This document shows, piece after piece, positions 1 to 7,840 of a DNA stretch of 64,000 nucleotides (positions are counted from its first letter, which is position 1; the number at the start of each line of letters is the position of its first letter). The DNA comes from Bradyrhizobium macuxiense (GTDB taxonomy: Bacteria; Pseudomonadota; Alphaproteobacteria; Rhizobiales; Xanthobacteraceae): NCBI RefSeq assembly GCF_007993935.1, contig NZ_VITY01000001.1:744001-808000 (forward strand). The letters are read 5' to 3'. The translations under genes were made by a program, and so were the position numbers. Below the pieces are notes generated by a model. That model saw only the letters and a program-made list of their open reading frames with translations. It had not been told where the DNA came from and searched no databases.

Positions 1-2
1 AG

Positions 3-395
3 TCCGCGCGTGCCGGCGAGGCCGGACGCGGCTTTGCCGTGGTCGCATCCGAGGTGAAGGCGCTGGCCAACCAGACCGCCAAGGCCACCGAGGACATTTC
101 GGCGCAGATCAACGAAATGCAGACCGCGACCGGCAACACCGCCACCGCACTGAAGGCGATCTCGCAGGTCATCGTCCAGATCAGCGAGATCTCGACAGTG
201 ATCGCCAGCGCGGTCGAGGAACAGGCCGCGGCCACCAAGGAGGTCACCGCAAACATCAACGGAACCACCAAGGCGATCGACGATGCCAGCAAAGCCGCCG
301 AGAACGTCCTGGCGGCCTCCGGGGAGCTCGCCAGCAACGCCTCCGAACTGGAAGTTCAGGTCGACAAGTTCCTCAAGAACGTGCGCGCGATGTAG
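3..395 (+). CDS. Methyl-accepting chemotaxis protein, C-terminal end (5' truncated by window)
   Basis: This is the 3' end of a chemoreceptor whose start lies before the window. The open frame runs from base 3 and begins with the conserved hairpin-tip region of the cytoplasmic signalling domain (AGEAGRGFAVVASEVKALA), which contacts CheA and CheW. It continues through the long alternating-charge coiled coil (EQAAATKEVTANI) and ends in a short tail after about 130 codons. No pentapeptide CheR/CheB tether is visible at the C-terminus. The ligand-binding domain is outside the window, so the stimulus cannot be inferred. The next gene is convergent and begins only 24 bases downstream. Confidence 0.95.
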   Translation, partial: SARAGEAGRGFAVVASEVKALANQTAKATEDISAQINEMQTATGNTATALKAISQVIVQISEISTVIASAVEEQAAATKEVTANINGTTKAIDDASKAAENVLAASGELASNASELEVQVDKFLKNVRAM

Positions 396-419
396 TCGCC
401 GCCGGGATCGCGCGCTTGC

Positions 420-1565
420 CTACAGCGAGCGCGCGATCAGCACCTTCATGATCTCGTTGGTGCCGCCATAGATCTTCTGGATGCGGGAATCGATGAACAT
501 CCGCGAGATCGGATATTCCTGCATGTAGCCGTAGCCGCCATGCAGCTGCAGGCACTCGTCGGCGGTCTCGACCTGCTTCTGAGAGCACCACCATTTCGCC
601 ATCGAGGCCGTCACGGTGTCGAGGTCGCCGGCGACCAGGCGCTCGACGCACCAGTCGACGAACACGCGGGCGATCATCGCCTCGGTCTTGCGCTCGGCGA
701 GCGTGAACGCCGTGTTCTGGAACTCGATCAGCGGCTTGCCGAACGCGGTGCGCTCCTTGGTGTATTCGGCGGTGATCTTCACCGCGCGCTCCATCGAGGC
801 GACGGCGCCGATCGCCAGCGACAGCCGCTCCTGCGGCAATTGCTGCATCAGCTGCACGAAACCGTTGCCCTCCTCATTGCCGAGCAGGTTCTCCGGCGGC
901 ACCGTGACATTGTCGAAGAACAGCTCCGAGGTGTCCGACGCGTGCAGGCCGATCTTGTCGAGGTTGCGCCCGCGCCGGTAGCCCTCGGCGCCGGCGGTTT
1001 CAACGACGATCAACGAAATGCCCTTGGCGCCTGGCGCTCCGGTGCGTGCCACCACGATCACGAGATCTGCGGCCTGGCCGTTAGTGATGAACGTCTTCTG
1101 GCCGTTGATGACGTAGGAATTGCCCTGCTTCTTCGCCGTGGTCTTGATGCTCTGCAAATCGGAGCCGGTGCCGGGCTCGGTCATCGCGATCGCGCCGACC
1201 ATCTCGCCCGACGCCATCTTCGGCAGCCAGCGCTGTTTCTGCTCCTCCGAGCCGTAGTTGAGGATGTAATGCGCGACGATCGCGCTGTGCACGGAGACGC
1301 CGGTGGTCAATTCCGGGACCGTGCTCTCGAGGTCGTCGAGCACCGCAGCGTCATATGCAAAGCTGGTCCCGAGGCCGCCATAGGCCTCCGGCACGCTCGG
1401 CAACAGCGCACCCATCTCGCCGAGCGCGCGCCAGGCGGAGCGGTCGACCAGCTTCTGCGCGCGCCATGTCTCGGCGTACGGCGCCAGGTCCTTGGCGAGG
1501 AATTTGCGGAACTGGTCGCGGAAGGTGTCCAGCTCCTCGGTCATCCAGGACGATCGGTAGTGCAT
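420..1565 (-). CDS. Acyl-CoA dehydrogenase
   Basis: FAD-dependent acyl-CoA dehydrogenase catalysing the first oxidation of a beta-oxidation cycle and passing electrons to ETF. The protein is 381 residues, the usual length, with the N-terminal helical domain, the central beta domain (MTEPGTGSDLQSIKTTA) and the C-terminal FAD domain (LQLHGGYGYMQEYPISRMF). The catalytic base is visible as Glu in IYGGTNEIMK, near residue 371. The frame is open further upstream into a palindromic repeat. The start at 1565 is preferred because AGAGG lies 5 bases before it; an adjacent ATG at 1568 is the alternative. It heads the same strand as the SDR, MaoC and thiolase genes but is separated from them by about 170 bases holding a repeat, so it may have its own promoter. 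Confidence 0.93.
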   Translation of the reverse strand: MHYRSSWMTEELDTFRDQFRKFLAKDLAPYAETWRAQKLVDRSAWRALGEMGALLPSVPEAYGGLGTSFAYDAAVLDDLESTVPELTTGVSVHSAIVAHYILNYGSEEQKQRWLPKMASGEMVGAIAMTEPGTGSDLQSIKTTAKKQGNSYVINGQKTFITNGQAADLVIVVARTGAPGAKGISLIVVETAGAEGYRRGRNLDKIGLHASDTSELFFDNVTVPPENLLGNEEGNGFVQLMQQLPQERLSLAIGAVASMERAVKITAEYTKERTAFGKPLIEFQNTAFTLAERKTEAMIARVFVDWCVERLVAGDLDTVTASMAKWWCSQKQVETADECLQLHGGYGYMQEYPISRMFIDSRIQKIYGGTNEIMKVLIARSL

Positions 1566-1616
1566 CATAGCCTCTTTGTTCGTTCTATGCGTGTGCCGAC
1601 GACCACGACCTATCCC

Positions 1617-1703
1617 CGTCATTGCGAGCGAAGCGAAGCAATCCATCTCACCGCATGCGCGGAGCGATGGATTGCTTCGTCGCTATCGCTCCTCGCAATG
1701 ACG
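1617..1703. repeat. Palindromic intergenic repeat, CGTCATTGCGAG family (copy 1)
   Basis: The element begins CGTCATTGCGAG and ends CTCGCAATGACG, with a second nested pair (GAAGCAATCCA and TGGATTGCTTC), so the RNA would fold into one long hairpin on either strand. A second copy lies at 20271-20352. Such elements are common between genes in Bradyrhizobiaceae genomes. It sits between the divergence-free ends of the dehydrogenase and SDR genes and does not code. Confidence 0.85.
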
Positions 1704-1737
1704 CGGAGGCACCACGACGCGTTGTGACGCAACCAGA

Positions 1738-2565
1738 CTAGACGATCAGGCCGCCGCCGGCGACGATCACCTGACCGCTGATGTAGTTCGATTCCGGCGC
1801 GCAGAACAGGTAGACCGCGTCCGCCGCCTCCTCCGGCGTGCCGCCGCGGCCGAGCGGGATCATTCGACCCATCGCCTCCAGCATCTGCGGCTGCACGCCG
1901 ATCTTGATGTCGCGGCCGGCGACATCGATGGTCTTCTGCTGGGTTTCAATCGGCTGGGTCAGGCGGGTATTGATCAGGCCGAACGCCACGCAATTGACGT
2001 TGACCTTGTAGCGGCCCCACTCCTTGCACATCGTGCGCGTCAGCCCGATCAGCGAGGCTTTCGCGGAAGAGTAGCTCGCCTGCCCGGCATTGCCGTAGAG
2101 GCCGGCGATCGAGGAGATGTTGACGACCTTGCGGAACACCTCGCGTCCCGCTTCGGCCTCCTTCTTCGCCATCACCCGGATCGGTTCCGACGCCGCGCGC
2201 ATGATGCGGAACGGCGCGACCAGATGCACGTCGAGCATCGCCTGGAACTGCTCGTCGGACATCTTCTGGATCGTCGAGTCCCAGGTGTAGCCGGCATTGT
2301 TGACGATGATGTCGAGGCCGCCGAACTGCTCGATGGCGCTACCTACGAAGCGATCGGCAAACCCGGCCTCGGTCACGCTGCCATTGACCGCGATCGCCTC
2401 GCCGCCCATGGCCTTGATCTCGGCGACGACGGCGTTGCCCGGCTCGGCATCGAGATCGTTGACCACGACGCACGCGCCCTCGCTCGCAAGCTTCAGCGCA
2501 ATCGCGCGCCCAATGCCGCGGCCGGAGCCAGAGACGAGCGCGACCTTTCCTTGCAGTTTCGACAT
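1738..2565 (-). CDS. SDR family oxidoreductase, FabG-like 3-hydroxyacyl dehydrogenase
   Basis: Classical short-chain dehydrogenase of 275 residues. The NAD(P)-binding glycine motif GSGRGIG is at about residues 13-19, NNAG at 89-92, the active-site Ser at 151/152 and YxxxK as Tyr165 and Lys169. ATG 2565 has AGGAGA upstream. The frame stays open beyond it into the neighbouring hydratase gene, and that extension is not believed. A charged insertion (MAKKEAEAGREVFRK, about 132-146) before the active-site strand is unusual for FabG. With a hydratase, a thiolase and an acyl-CoA dehydrogenase as neighbours, its likely role is oxidation of a 3-hydroxyacyl-CoA rather than fatty acid synthesis. The substrate is unknown. 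Confidence 0.9.
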   Translation of the reverse strand: MSKLQGKVALVSGSGRGIGRAIALKLASEGACVVVNDLDAEPGNAVVAEIKAMGGEAIAVNGSVTEAGFADRFVGSAIEQFGGLDIIVNNAGYTWDSTIQKMSDEQFQAMLDVHLVAPFRIMRAASEPIRVMAKKEAEAGREVFRKVVNISSIAGLYGNAGQASYSSAKASLIGLTRTMCKEWGRYKVNVNCVAFGLINTRLTQPIETQQKTIDVAGRDIKIGVQPQMLEAMGRMIPLGRGGTPEEAADAVYLFCAPESNYISGQVIVAGGGLIV

Positions 2566-2573
2566 GATCTCTC

Positions 2574-2981
2574 CTAAAGCGCGATAATGGCTTCGCCGGC
2601 GAGCTTGATCTCGCCGTTCTGGTCCTTGGTGGTGAGCGCGAGCTTTGCGCGCTGCTCGCCGCCCTGCTCGATCAACTCGGTTACCGTGCCTTCGCAGGTC
2701 AGCTTCGCGCCGAGCTGGGTGATCGCGGCAAAGCGGGTCGAGAACGAGCGGATCCGCGACGGCGCGACCGCATCCGTCAGCGCCTGGCCGAGATAGCCCA
2801 TGACCAGCATGCCGTGCGCGAACACGTCGGGGAAGCCGGCCGCCTTCGCGAAGTCGATGTCGACATGGATCGGGTTGTGATCGCCGGAGGCGCCGCAATA
2901 CAGCGCCAGACGATGCCGGGTGATCGGTGGAAATTCCTTGTGGACGATGACGTCGCCGACCGAGGGAACGCTGCTACTCAT
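2574..2981 (-). CDS. MaoC-type enoyl-CoA hydratase subunit (hotdog domain with active site)
   Basis: Small single hotdog-fold protein of 135 residues carrying the hydratase-2 signature GDHNPIHVD, which places the catalytic Asp near 34 and His near 39. FAHGML follows at about 53-58. It would add water to a trans-2-enoyl-CoA. The gene immediately upstream encodes a second MaoC-like domain and the two overlap by four bases (ATGA). Together they look like the two halves of a heteromeric (R)-specific hydratase, as seen in steroid side-chain and some fatty-acid pathways. The stop lies 8 bases before the SDR start region. Confidence 0.9.
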   Translation of the reverse strand: MSSSVPSVGDVIVHKEFPPITRHRLALYCGASGDHNPIHVDIDFAKAAGFPDVFAHGMLVMGYLGQALTDAVAPSRIRSFSTRFAAITQLGAKLTCEGTVTELIEQGGEQRAKLALTTKDQNGEIKLAGEAIIAL

Positions 2982-3409
2982 GACGGCCTCGCATTGCGCA
3001 CCACGATGGTGCGCGAGACATCGGCGACGTGGATACCGTTCTGGTTGGTGACCGGCGTGTCGACCACGATCAGCGTCATCGCGCCACCCTTCTTGTCGGT
3101 CACGCTGGCAACGCGCGGATGGAACGTCAGGGTGTCACCGATCACGACGGGAGCGTGATAATCGAAACGCTGCTCGCCGTGCAGCACCCGGGCGAGATCG
3201 ATGCCAAGTGCGGTCAGGAATTCGAACGGTACCGTTGCGTCCATCATCTCCAGGCAGAACAGATAGGTCGGCGGCACCGGCGCCGCTGCCTCATCACGAT
3301 AGACCGGATTGGTCTCGCCGAGCGTATCGAGGAAGAAGCGCAGGCGTCCCGGCTCGACGCGCGCGGTCACCGGCGTGAACGCACGCCCGACAGCGGATTG
3401 ATCGACCAT
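2978..3409 (-). CDS. MaoC N-terminal-like dehydratase subunit (FAS1-type hotdog)
   Basis: Protein of 143 residues resembling the MaoC_dehydrat_N family. It contains the fold motifs PTYLFC and LHGEQRFDYHAPVVIGDTL but lacks the GDxNPxHxD catalytic signature, so it probably structures the acyl-binding tunnel while its neighbour supplies catalysis. ATG 3409 lies 8 bases after the thiolase stop. An upstream in-frame extension into the thiolase gene is ignored. The stop overlaps the next start as ATGA, which implies translational coupling and 1:1 stoichiometry. Assignment as a partner subunit is an inference from gene order. Confidence 0.85.
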   Translation of the reverse strand: MVDQSAVGRAFTPVTARVEPGRLRFFLDTLGETNPVYRDEAAAPVPPTYLFCLEMMDATVPFEFLTALGIDLARVLHGEQRFDYHAPVVIGDTLTFHPRVASVTDKKGGAMTLIVVDTPVTNQNGIHVADVSRTIVVRNARPS

Positions 3410-3416
3410 GGCAGCC

Positions 3417-4601
3417 TCAGGCGCGTTCGTAGAGCGTGACGACGCAGGCGCCGCCGAGGCCGAGATTGTGCTGCAAGCCGAGCCGCGCGCCATCCACTTG
3501 CGTTGCCGCAGCGGTGCCGCGCAGCTGCCGGGTCAGCTCGTAGCACTGCGCAAGCCCGGTGGCGCCGAGCGGATGGCCCTTCGAGAGCAAGCCACCGGAC
3601 GGGTTGGTCACGATCCTGCCGCCATAGCTGTTGTCGCCGTCGTCGATGAACTTCGCGGCCTCGCCCACGCCGCACAGGCCGAGCCCTTCATAGGTGATCA
3701 GCTCGTTATGGGCGAAGCAGTCGTGCAGCTCGACGACGTCGAGGTCCTTGGGGCCGATGCCGGCGGCTTCATAGACCTTGTTGGCAGCATCGCGCGCCAT
3801 GTCGTAGCCGACCACCTGCATCATGTCGTCGGCGCCGAAGGTCGACGGCGTGTCCGTCGTCATCGCCTGCGCCGCGATGCGGACGCTCTTGTTGAGGCCA
3901 TGCTGGTCGGCGAACTTCTCCGAGACCAGGATCGCGGCGGCGCCGCCGCAGGTCGGCGGGCACGCCATCAGCCGTGTCATCACGCCGGGCCAGATCACCT
4001 GGTCGTTCATCACGTCGTCGGCGGTCACTTCCTTGCGGAACAGCGCCAGCGGATTGTTCTTGGCGTGGCGGCTCGCCTTGGCGCGCACCTTGGCGAAGGC
4101 AGAGAGCGGCGTGCCGTATTTCTTCATGTGGCTGAGGCCGGCGCCGCCGAAATAGCGCAGCGCCAGCGGCACGCCGGGCGCGTCGACCAGCTTGTCGGCC
4201 GCGGCGTCGAAATCGTCGAACGCGCTGGGGCGGTCGGTGAACACGGCGCCGAGCGCACCGGGCTTCATCTGCTCGAAGCCGAGCGCCATCACGCAATCGG
4301 CCGCACCGGACTCGATCGCCTGCCGCGCCAGGAACAGCGCGGTCGAGCCGGTCGAGCAGTTGTTGTTGACGTTGACGATCGGGATGCCGGTCATGCCGAC
4401 CGGGTAGAGCGCGCGCTGGCCGCAGGTGGAGTCGCCATAGACATAGCCGACATAGGCCTGCTGGACACGGCCGTAGTCGAGACCGGCATCAGTGAGCGCG
4501 AGCTTCGCGGCCTCGGCGCCCATCACGTGATACGGCGCGTTGGCGCCGGGCTTGACGAACGGGATCATGCCGACCCCGGCAACATAGGTGCGTGACGTCA
4601 T
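3417..4601 (-). CDS. SCP2/lipid-transfer-type thiolase (acetyl-CoA acetyltransferase)
   Basis: Thiolase-superfamily protein of 394 residues of the SCP-x type. It has the nucleophilic Cys in VNNNCSTGS (Cys82), a HDCFAHNE motif in the C-terminal half, and GHPLGATG at about 342-349 near the end. All catalytic elements are intact, unlike the aldolase-type Ltp2 proteins of steroid degradation. It would cleave a 3-oxoacyl-CoA to acetyl- or propionyl-CoA. It is the first gene of the minus-strand operon, directly facing the TetR gene across a 110-base region with palindromic TTACCC sites. Confidence 0.92.
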   Translation of the reverse strand: MTSRTYVAGVGMIPFVKPGANAPYHVMGAEAAKLALTDAGLDYGRVQQAYVGYVYGDSTCGQRALYPVGMTGIPIVNVNNNCSTGSTALFLARQAIESGAADCVMALGFEQMKPGALGAVFTDRPSAFDDFDAAADKLVDAPGVPLALRYFGGAGLSHMKKYGTPLSAFAKVRAKASRHAKNNPLALFRKEVTADDVMNDQVIWPGVMTRLMACPPTCGGAAAILVSEKFADQHGLNKSVRIAAQAMTTDTPSTFGADDMMQVVGYDMARDAANKVYEAAGIGPKDLDVVELHDCFAHNELITYEGLGLCGVGEAAKFIDDGDNSYGGRIVTNPSGGLLSKGHPLGATGLAQCYELTRQLRGTAAATQVDGARLGLQHNLGLGGACVVTLYERA

Positions 4602-4619
4602 CGCTTGTCCTCCCGAAAA

Positions 4620-4652
4620 TTACCCACTGGACTATTTATTACCCGTGGGTAA
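4620..4652. promoter_or_regulatory. Putative TetR operator region (TTACCC...GGGTAA)
   Basis: The divergent promoter region contains a 14-base near-perfect inverted repeat, TTACCCGTGGGTAA (4639-4652). A second TTACCCAC arm starts 19 bases upstream (4620), with AT-rich sequence between them. Arms and spacing fit a TetR-family homodimer site, and the spot would control both the thiolase operon and the regulator. Binding itself is inferred. Confidence 0.6.
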
Positions 4653-4711
4653 TATACGGGCCATCACGCAGAGTCAATGCGGCATCGGCCTCACGACACC
4701 GGCTTCAAGAT

Positions 4712-5509
4712 ATGGACGACGGTCAGATCCCCTCCTCCAGCCAGTCCCCCTGGCTGCCCTTCGAGAGCCGGCGCCGGGCCCGCGACGAGAAGCGCGAGGC
4801 GGTGCTGCGCACGGCCGTCGCCCTGTTTCTGGAACAGGGCTACCACGGCGCCACGCTGAACGAGGTCGCCAGGCGGCTCAACATCACCAAGCCGGCGCTC
4901 TACAATTACTTCCGCGGCAAGGACGAGATCCTCTACGAATGCTGGTCGATCGGTAATGAGCTGGTCGACGACTGCATCGCCGAGACCTCGGTAAGCACCG
5001 GCAGCGGCCTCAGCAAGCTGCGCAAGCTGATCGTCCGCTATGCCGAGCTGATGACCGAGGACTACGGCAAGAGCCTGGTTCGCTTCGACCTCCGCGATCT
5101 CAGCGAGGACAACCGCAAGATCGTGCAGACGGCCAAGCGACGTATCGACCGCGCCTTCCGCGACTATATCGCGCAGGGCGTTGAGGACGGTTCGGTGAAA
5201 CCGTGCGACGCGAAGCTCGCGGCGTTCGCGATCGCAGGCTCGCTGAACTGGATCGGACACTGGTTCCAGCCCGGCGGTGAGATGACCGGGCGCGCCGTCG
5301 CCGAAGAGTTCGCGATCCGCCTCACCGAGGGGATCGCCACGACAGCAACGCGCAAGACAGCGCAGAAAGCAGCCGTTCCGGCTGCAGAGAAGGCGGACAA
5401 ACCGCCTCGCAACGGAAACGCACCAAGGGAGGATGAGAGTGAACATCACACACGGGCTGCGGCGCGCGCTGCAGGTCAATCCAAACGGGCTCGCGGTCGT
5501 CTGCGGTGA
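4712..5509 (+). CDS. TetR/AcrR family transcriptional regulator
   Basis: Regulator of 265 residues. An N-terminal TetR helix-turn-helix lies at about 28-70 (ATLNEVARRLNITKPALYNYF), followed by an all-helical ligand domain typical of acyl-CoA or CoA-ester sensing repressors. ATG 4712 was chosen because the open frame upstream overlaps the thiolase start and operator. The last 30 or so residues are Arg/Ala-rich and overlap the start of the acyl-CoA synthetase gene by 77 bases in another frame. That tail is longer than usual and may be dispensable. Likely repressor of the divergent catabolic operon. Confidence 0.9.
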   Translation: MDDGQIPSSSQSPWLPFESRRRARDEKREAVLRTAVALFLEQGYHGATLNEVARRLNITKPALYNYFRGKDEILYECWSIGNELVDDCIAETSVSTGSGLSKLRKLIVRYAELMTEDYGKSLVRFDLRDLSEDNRKIVQTAKRRIDRAFRDYIAQGVEDGSVKPCDAKLAAFAIAGSLNWIGHWFQPGGEMTGRAVAEEFAIRLTEGIATTATRKTAQKAAVPAAEKADKPPRNGNAPREDESEHHTRAAARAAGQSKRARGRLR

Positions 5510-6995
5510 GCGGCGGCGCAACTGGCGCGAGGTCGGCGACCGGGTCGCCCGCCTCGCCGCCGCCATCCGCGGACTCGGCGCCAAGGACGGCGACCGCGTC
5601 GCGATCCTGTCGCTGAATTCCGACCGCTATCTCGAACTGTACCTCGCGGTCGGTTGGGCCGGCGCCGTGATCGTGCCGCTCAACATCCGCTGGTCTCCGA
5701 TCGAGAACGAGGGTGCGCTGCGCGACTGCCGCGCCACCATCCTGTTCGTCGACAAGGCGTTTGCGGCGGTCGGCGCGACCTTGGCTGGCGCGATCCCCGG
5801 CCTGAAGCTGGTCTATGCCGACGAGGGCGAGACGGCCGCCGGCATGGAAAATTACGAGACGCTGATCGCGCAGAGCGAACCTATTCTGGACGCGATGCGC
5901 ACCCGCGACGATCTCGCCGGCATCTTCTACACCGGCGGCACCACCGGCCGCTCCAAGGGCGTGATGCTGAGCCACGGCAATCTGATGGCCAATGCGCTCA
6001 ACGCACTCGGCGAAGGCCTGTGGCCGGGCACCTCGATCTATTTGCACGCAGCGCCGATGTTCCATCTCGCCAACGGCGCGGCAATGTACTCGGTGCTGCT
6101 GTCGGGCGGATCCAACGTCGTGATCCAGGGCTTCACGCCCGATGGCGTCGCCGCCGCCGTGCAGAAGGAGCGCATCACCGACGTGCTGCTGGTGCCGACC
6201 ATGATCCAGATGTTCGTCGATCATCCGACGCTCGGCCATTACGACCTGTCGTCGCTGAAGCGCATCTCCTACGGCGCCTCCGTGATCAGCGACGCCGTGC
6301 TGATGCGCGCCATGAAGGCGCTGCCGCATGTCGAATTCACCCAGGCCTACGGCATGACCGAGCTGTCGCCGATCGCGACGCTGCTGCACTGGAAGGAGCA
6401 TATCGGCGACGGGCGCGCCAAGGGCCGACATCGCGGCGCCGGTCGCGCCACCCTCGGCGCCGAAGTGAAGATCGTCGACGCCTTGGATCAGGTGGTACCA
6501 ACAGGCACCGTCGGCGAGATCGCGGTGCGCGGCGATATGGTGATGATGGGCTATTGGGAGCGCCCGGAGGAGACCGCGCGCGCCGTGATCGACGGCTGGA
6601 TGCACACCGGCGACGGCGGCTACATGGACGAGGACGGCTTCGTCTACGTGGTCGATCGTGTCAAGGACATGATCATCTCCGGCGGCGAGAACGTCTATTC
6701 GGCCGAGGTCGAGAACGCCCTCGCCCAGCACCCGTCGGTGGCGCAATGCGCCGTGATCGGCATCCCGAGCGAACGCTGGGGCGAGCAGGTCCACGCCGTC
6801 GTTGTGATGAAGAGCGGCGCAAGCGCTACGCCCGATGAGCTGATGGAGCACTGCAAGGCGCTGATCGCCGGCTACAAATGCCCGCGCAGCGTCGACATCA
6901 CCGCGACGCCGCTGCCGCTCTCCGGCGCCGGCAAGATCCTGAAGCGCGAGCTGCGCAAACCGTATTGGGAGAACCGCGAACGGCGCGTGAGCTGA
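5433..6995 (+). CDS. Acyl-CoA synthetase (AMP-dependent ligase)
   Basis: ANL-superfamily CoA ligase of 520 residues. It has the phosphate-binding loop YTGGTTGRSKGV at about 165-176, YGMTE near 305, the adenine/ribose motif TGDGGYMDEDG near 391, and the C-terminal catalytic Lys in GAGKILKREL near 500. It would activate a carboxylic acid to its CoA thioester, feeding the neighbouring dehydrogenase, hydratase, SDR and thiolase. ATG 5433 follows AAGGGAGG. The gene begins inside the tetR coding sequence. The chain length or ring structure of the substrate cannot be read from sequence. Confidence 0.93.
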   Translation: MRVNITHGLRRALQVNPNGLAVVCGERRRNWREVGDRVARLAAAIRGLGAKDGDRVAILSLNSDRYLELYLAVGWAGAVIVPLNIRWSPIENEGALRDCRATILFVDKAFAAVGATLAGAIPGLKLVYADEGETAAGMENYETLIAQSEPILDAMRTRDDLAGIFYTGGTTGRSKGVMLSHGNLMANALNALGEGLWPGTSIYLHAAPMFHLANGAAMYSVLLSGGSNVVIQGFTPDGVAAAVQKERITDVLLVPTMIQMFVDHPTLGHYDLSSLKRISYGASVISDAVLMRAMKALPHVEFTQAYGMTELSPIATLLHWKEHIGDGRAKGRHRGAGRATLGAEVKIVDALDQVVPTGTVGEIAVRGDMVMMGYWERPEETARAVIDGWMHTGDGGYMDEDGFVYVVDRVKDMIISGGENVYSAEVENALAQHPSVAQCAVIGIPSERWGEQVHAVVVMKSGASATPDELMEHCKALIAGYKCPRSVDITATPLPLSGAGKILKRELRKPYWENRERRVS

Positions 6996-7016
6996 TCGCG
7001 GCGCTCGGGCATATTC

Positions 7017-7099
7017 CGTCATTCCGGGGCGGTCCGCAGGACCGAACCCGGAATCTCGAGATTCCGGGTCTGGTGCTTTCGCACCATCCCGGAATGACG
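7017..7099. repeat. Palindromic intergenic repeat, CGTCATTCCGGG family
   Basis: Starts CGTCATTCCGGG and ends CCCGGAATGACG, with internal complementary blocks (GGTCCGCAGGACC, CCGGAATCTCGAGATTCCGG). Non-coding, strongly self-complementary and placed just after the acyl-CoA synthetase stop, where it could also stop transcription. It is a different family from the CATTGCGAG and CATCCTGAGG repeats elsewhere in the window. Confidence 0.8.
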
Positions 7100-7186
7100 G
7101 CGCCTCATAACGCCATTCACCCGCAAGCGTTGACATCCAACCATGCGGCCGATTGGATCACTCTAGCTTCAATCCAGCGAGTTCCG

Positions 7187-7783
7187 ATGTCCGCACCTGA
7201 TACCAATGCCGACGGCAAGCCCCGCCGCCTGATGCACCGCCGCTCCGTCGAATGTCTCGGCTATCTCCGCGACGACGGGCTGTGGGAGGTCGAGGCGCGG
7301 CTGGTCGACACCAAGCCCTATGCGCGGCAGGACAAGCATCGCGGCCTGCAGCAGCCCGAGGATCCCGTGCACGACATCAGGCTGCGGCTTGCGGTCGACG
7401 ACAGTTTCACGATCCGCGAGACCGGCACCAATATGGCCTCGACGCCCTACCCGTCCTGCCTCGATGTCGAGGGCATTTTGCAGCGGCTGGTTGGCGAGCG
7501 TATCGGCAAGGGCTGGCGCGAGCTCGTCCGCCGCAAGATCGGCAAGCTGGAGACCTGCACCCATCTCGCCGAGCTGCTGGGCCCTGCGGTGACGACGCTG
7601 TTCCAGACCGCAACCTCCGGCAAGGACCCGCAGGGCCGCGGCGCGCTCGATCATCAGCGCGATGTCACCGAACCGCCGTTCTTCGTCGGCGGCTGCTATT
7701 CGTGGCGGCTGGACGGACCTGTCGTCGCCGAGACCTTTCCGCAGTTCGCGAAAAAGCCTGTCGAGGTGAAGCAGGATTCGTGA
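7187..7783 (+). CDS. DUF2889 domain-containing protein
   Basis: Cytoplasmic protein of 198 residues with the DUF2889 pattern: an N-terminal strand block (RRSVECLGYLRDDGLWEVEARLVD), the GTNMASTPYPSCLD segment, and a helical block ending CTHLAELLGPAVTTLFQT. No enzymatic motif is recognised. ATG 7187 is the first start that gives the family's usual beginning; the frame is open upstream through the repeat. It is co-oriented with the acyl-CoA synthetase but about 190 bases away. DUF2889 genes are found near acyl-CoA and aromatic catabolism genes in related genomes, so a link to the cassette is possible but unproven. Confidence 0.85.
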   Translation: MSAPDTNADGKPRRLMHRRSVECLGYLRDDGLWEVEARLVDTKPYARQDKHRGLQQPEDPVHDIRLRLAVDDSFTIRETGTNMASTPYPSCLDVEGILQRLVGERIGKGWRELVRRKIGKLETCTHLAELLGPAVTTLFQTATSGKDPQGRGALDHQRDVTEPPFFVGGCYSWRLDGPVVAETFPQFAKKPVEVKQDS

Positions 7784-7840
7784 GTGATGCCCGGCCACTG
7801 CCCGCGTGATAGTCTGTGAAAAGACGATCAGGAGGTGAGC

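Noticed and set aside
2566..2898. N-terminal extension of the SDR frame
   Set aside because: It lies inside the MaoC gene in another frame and lacks coding character; AGGAGA before ATG 2565 marks the real start.
3408..4595. Long frame antisense to the thiolase
   Set aside because: Composition is shadow-like and the sense strand has the full thiolase motifs.
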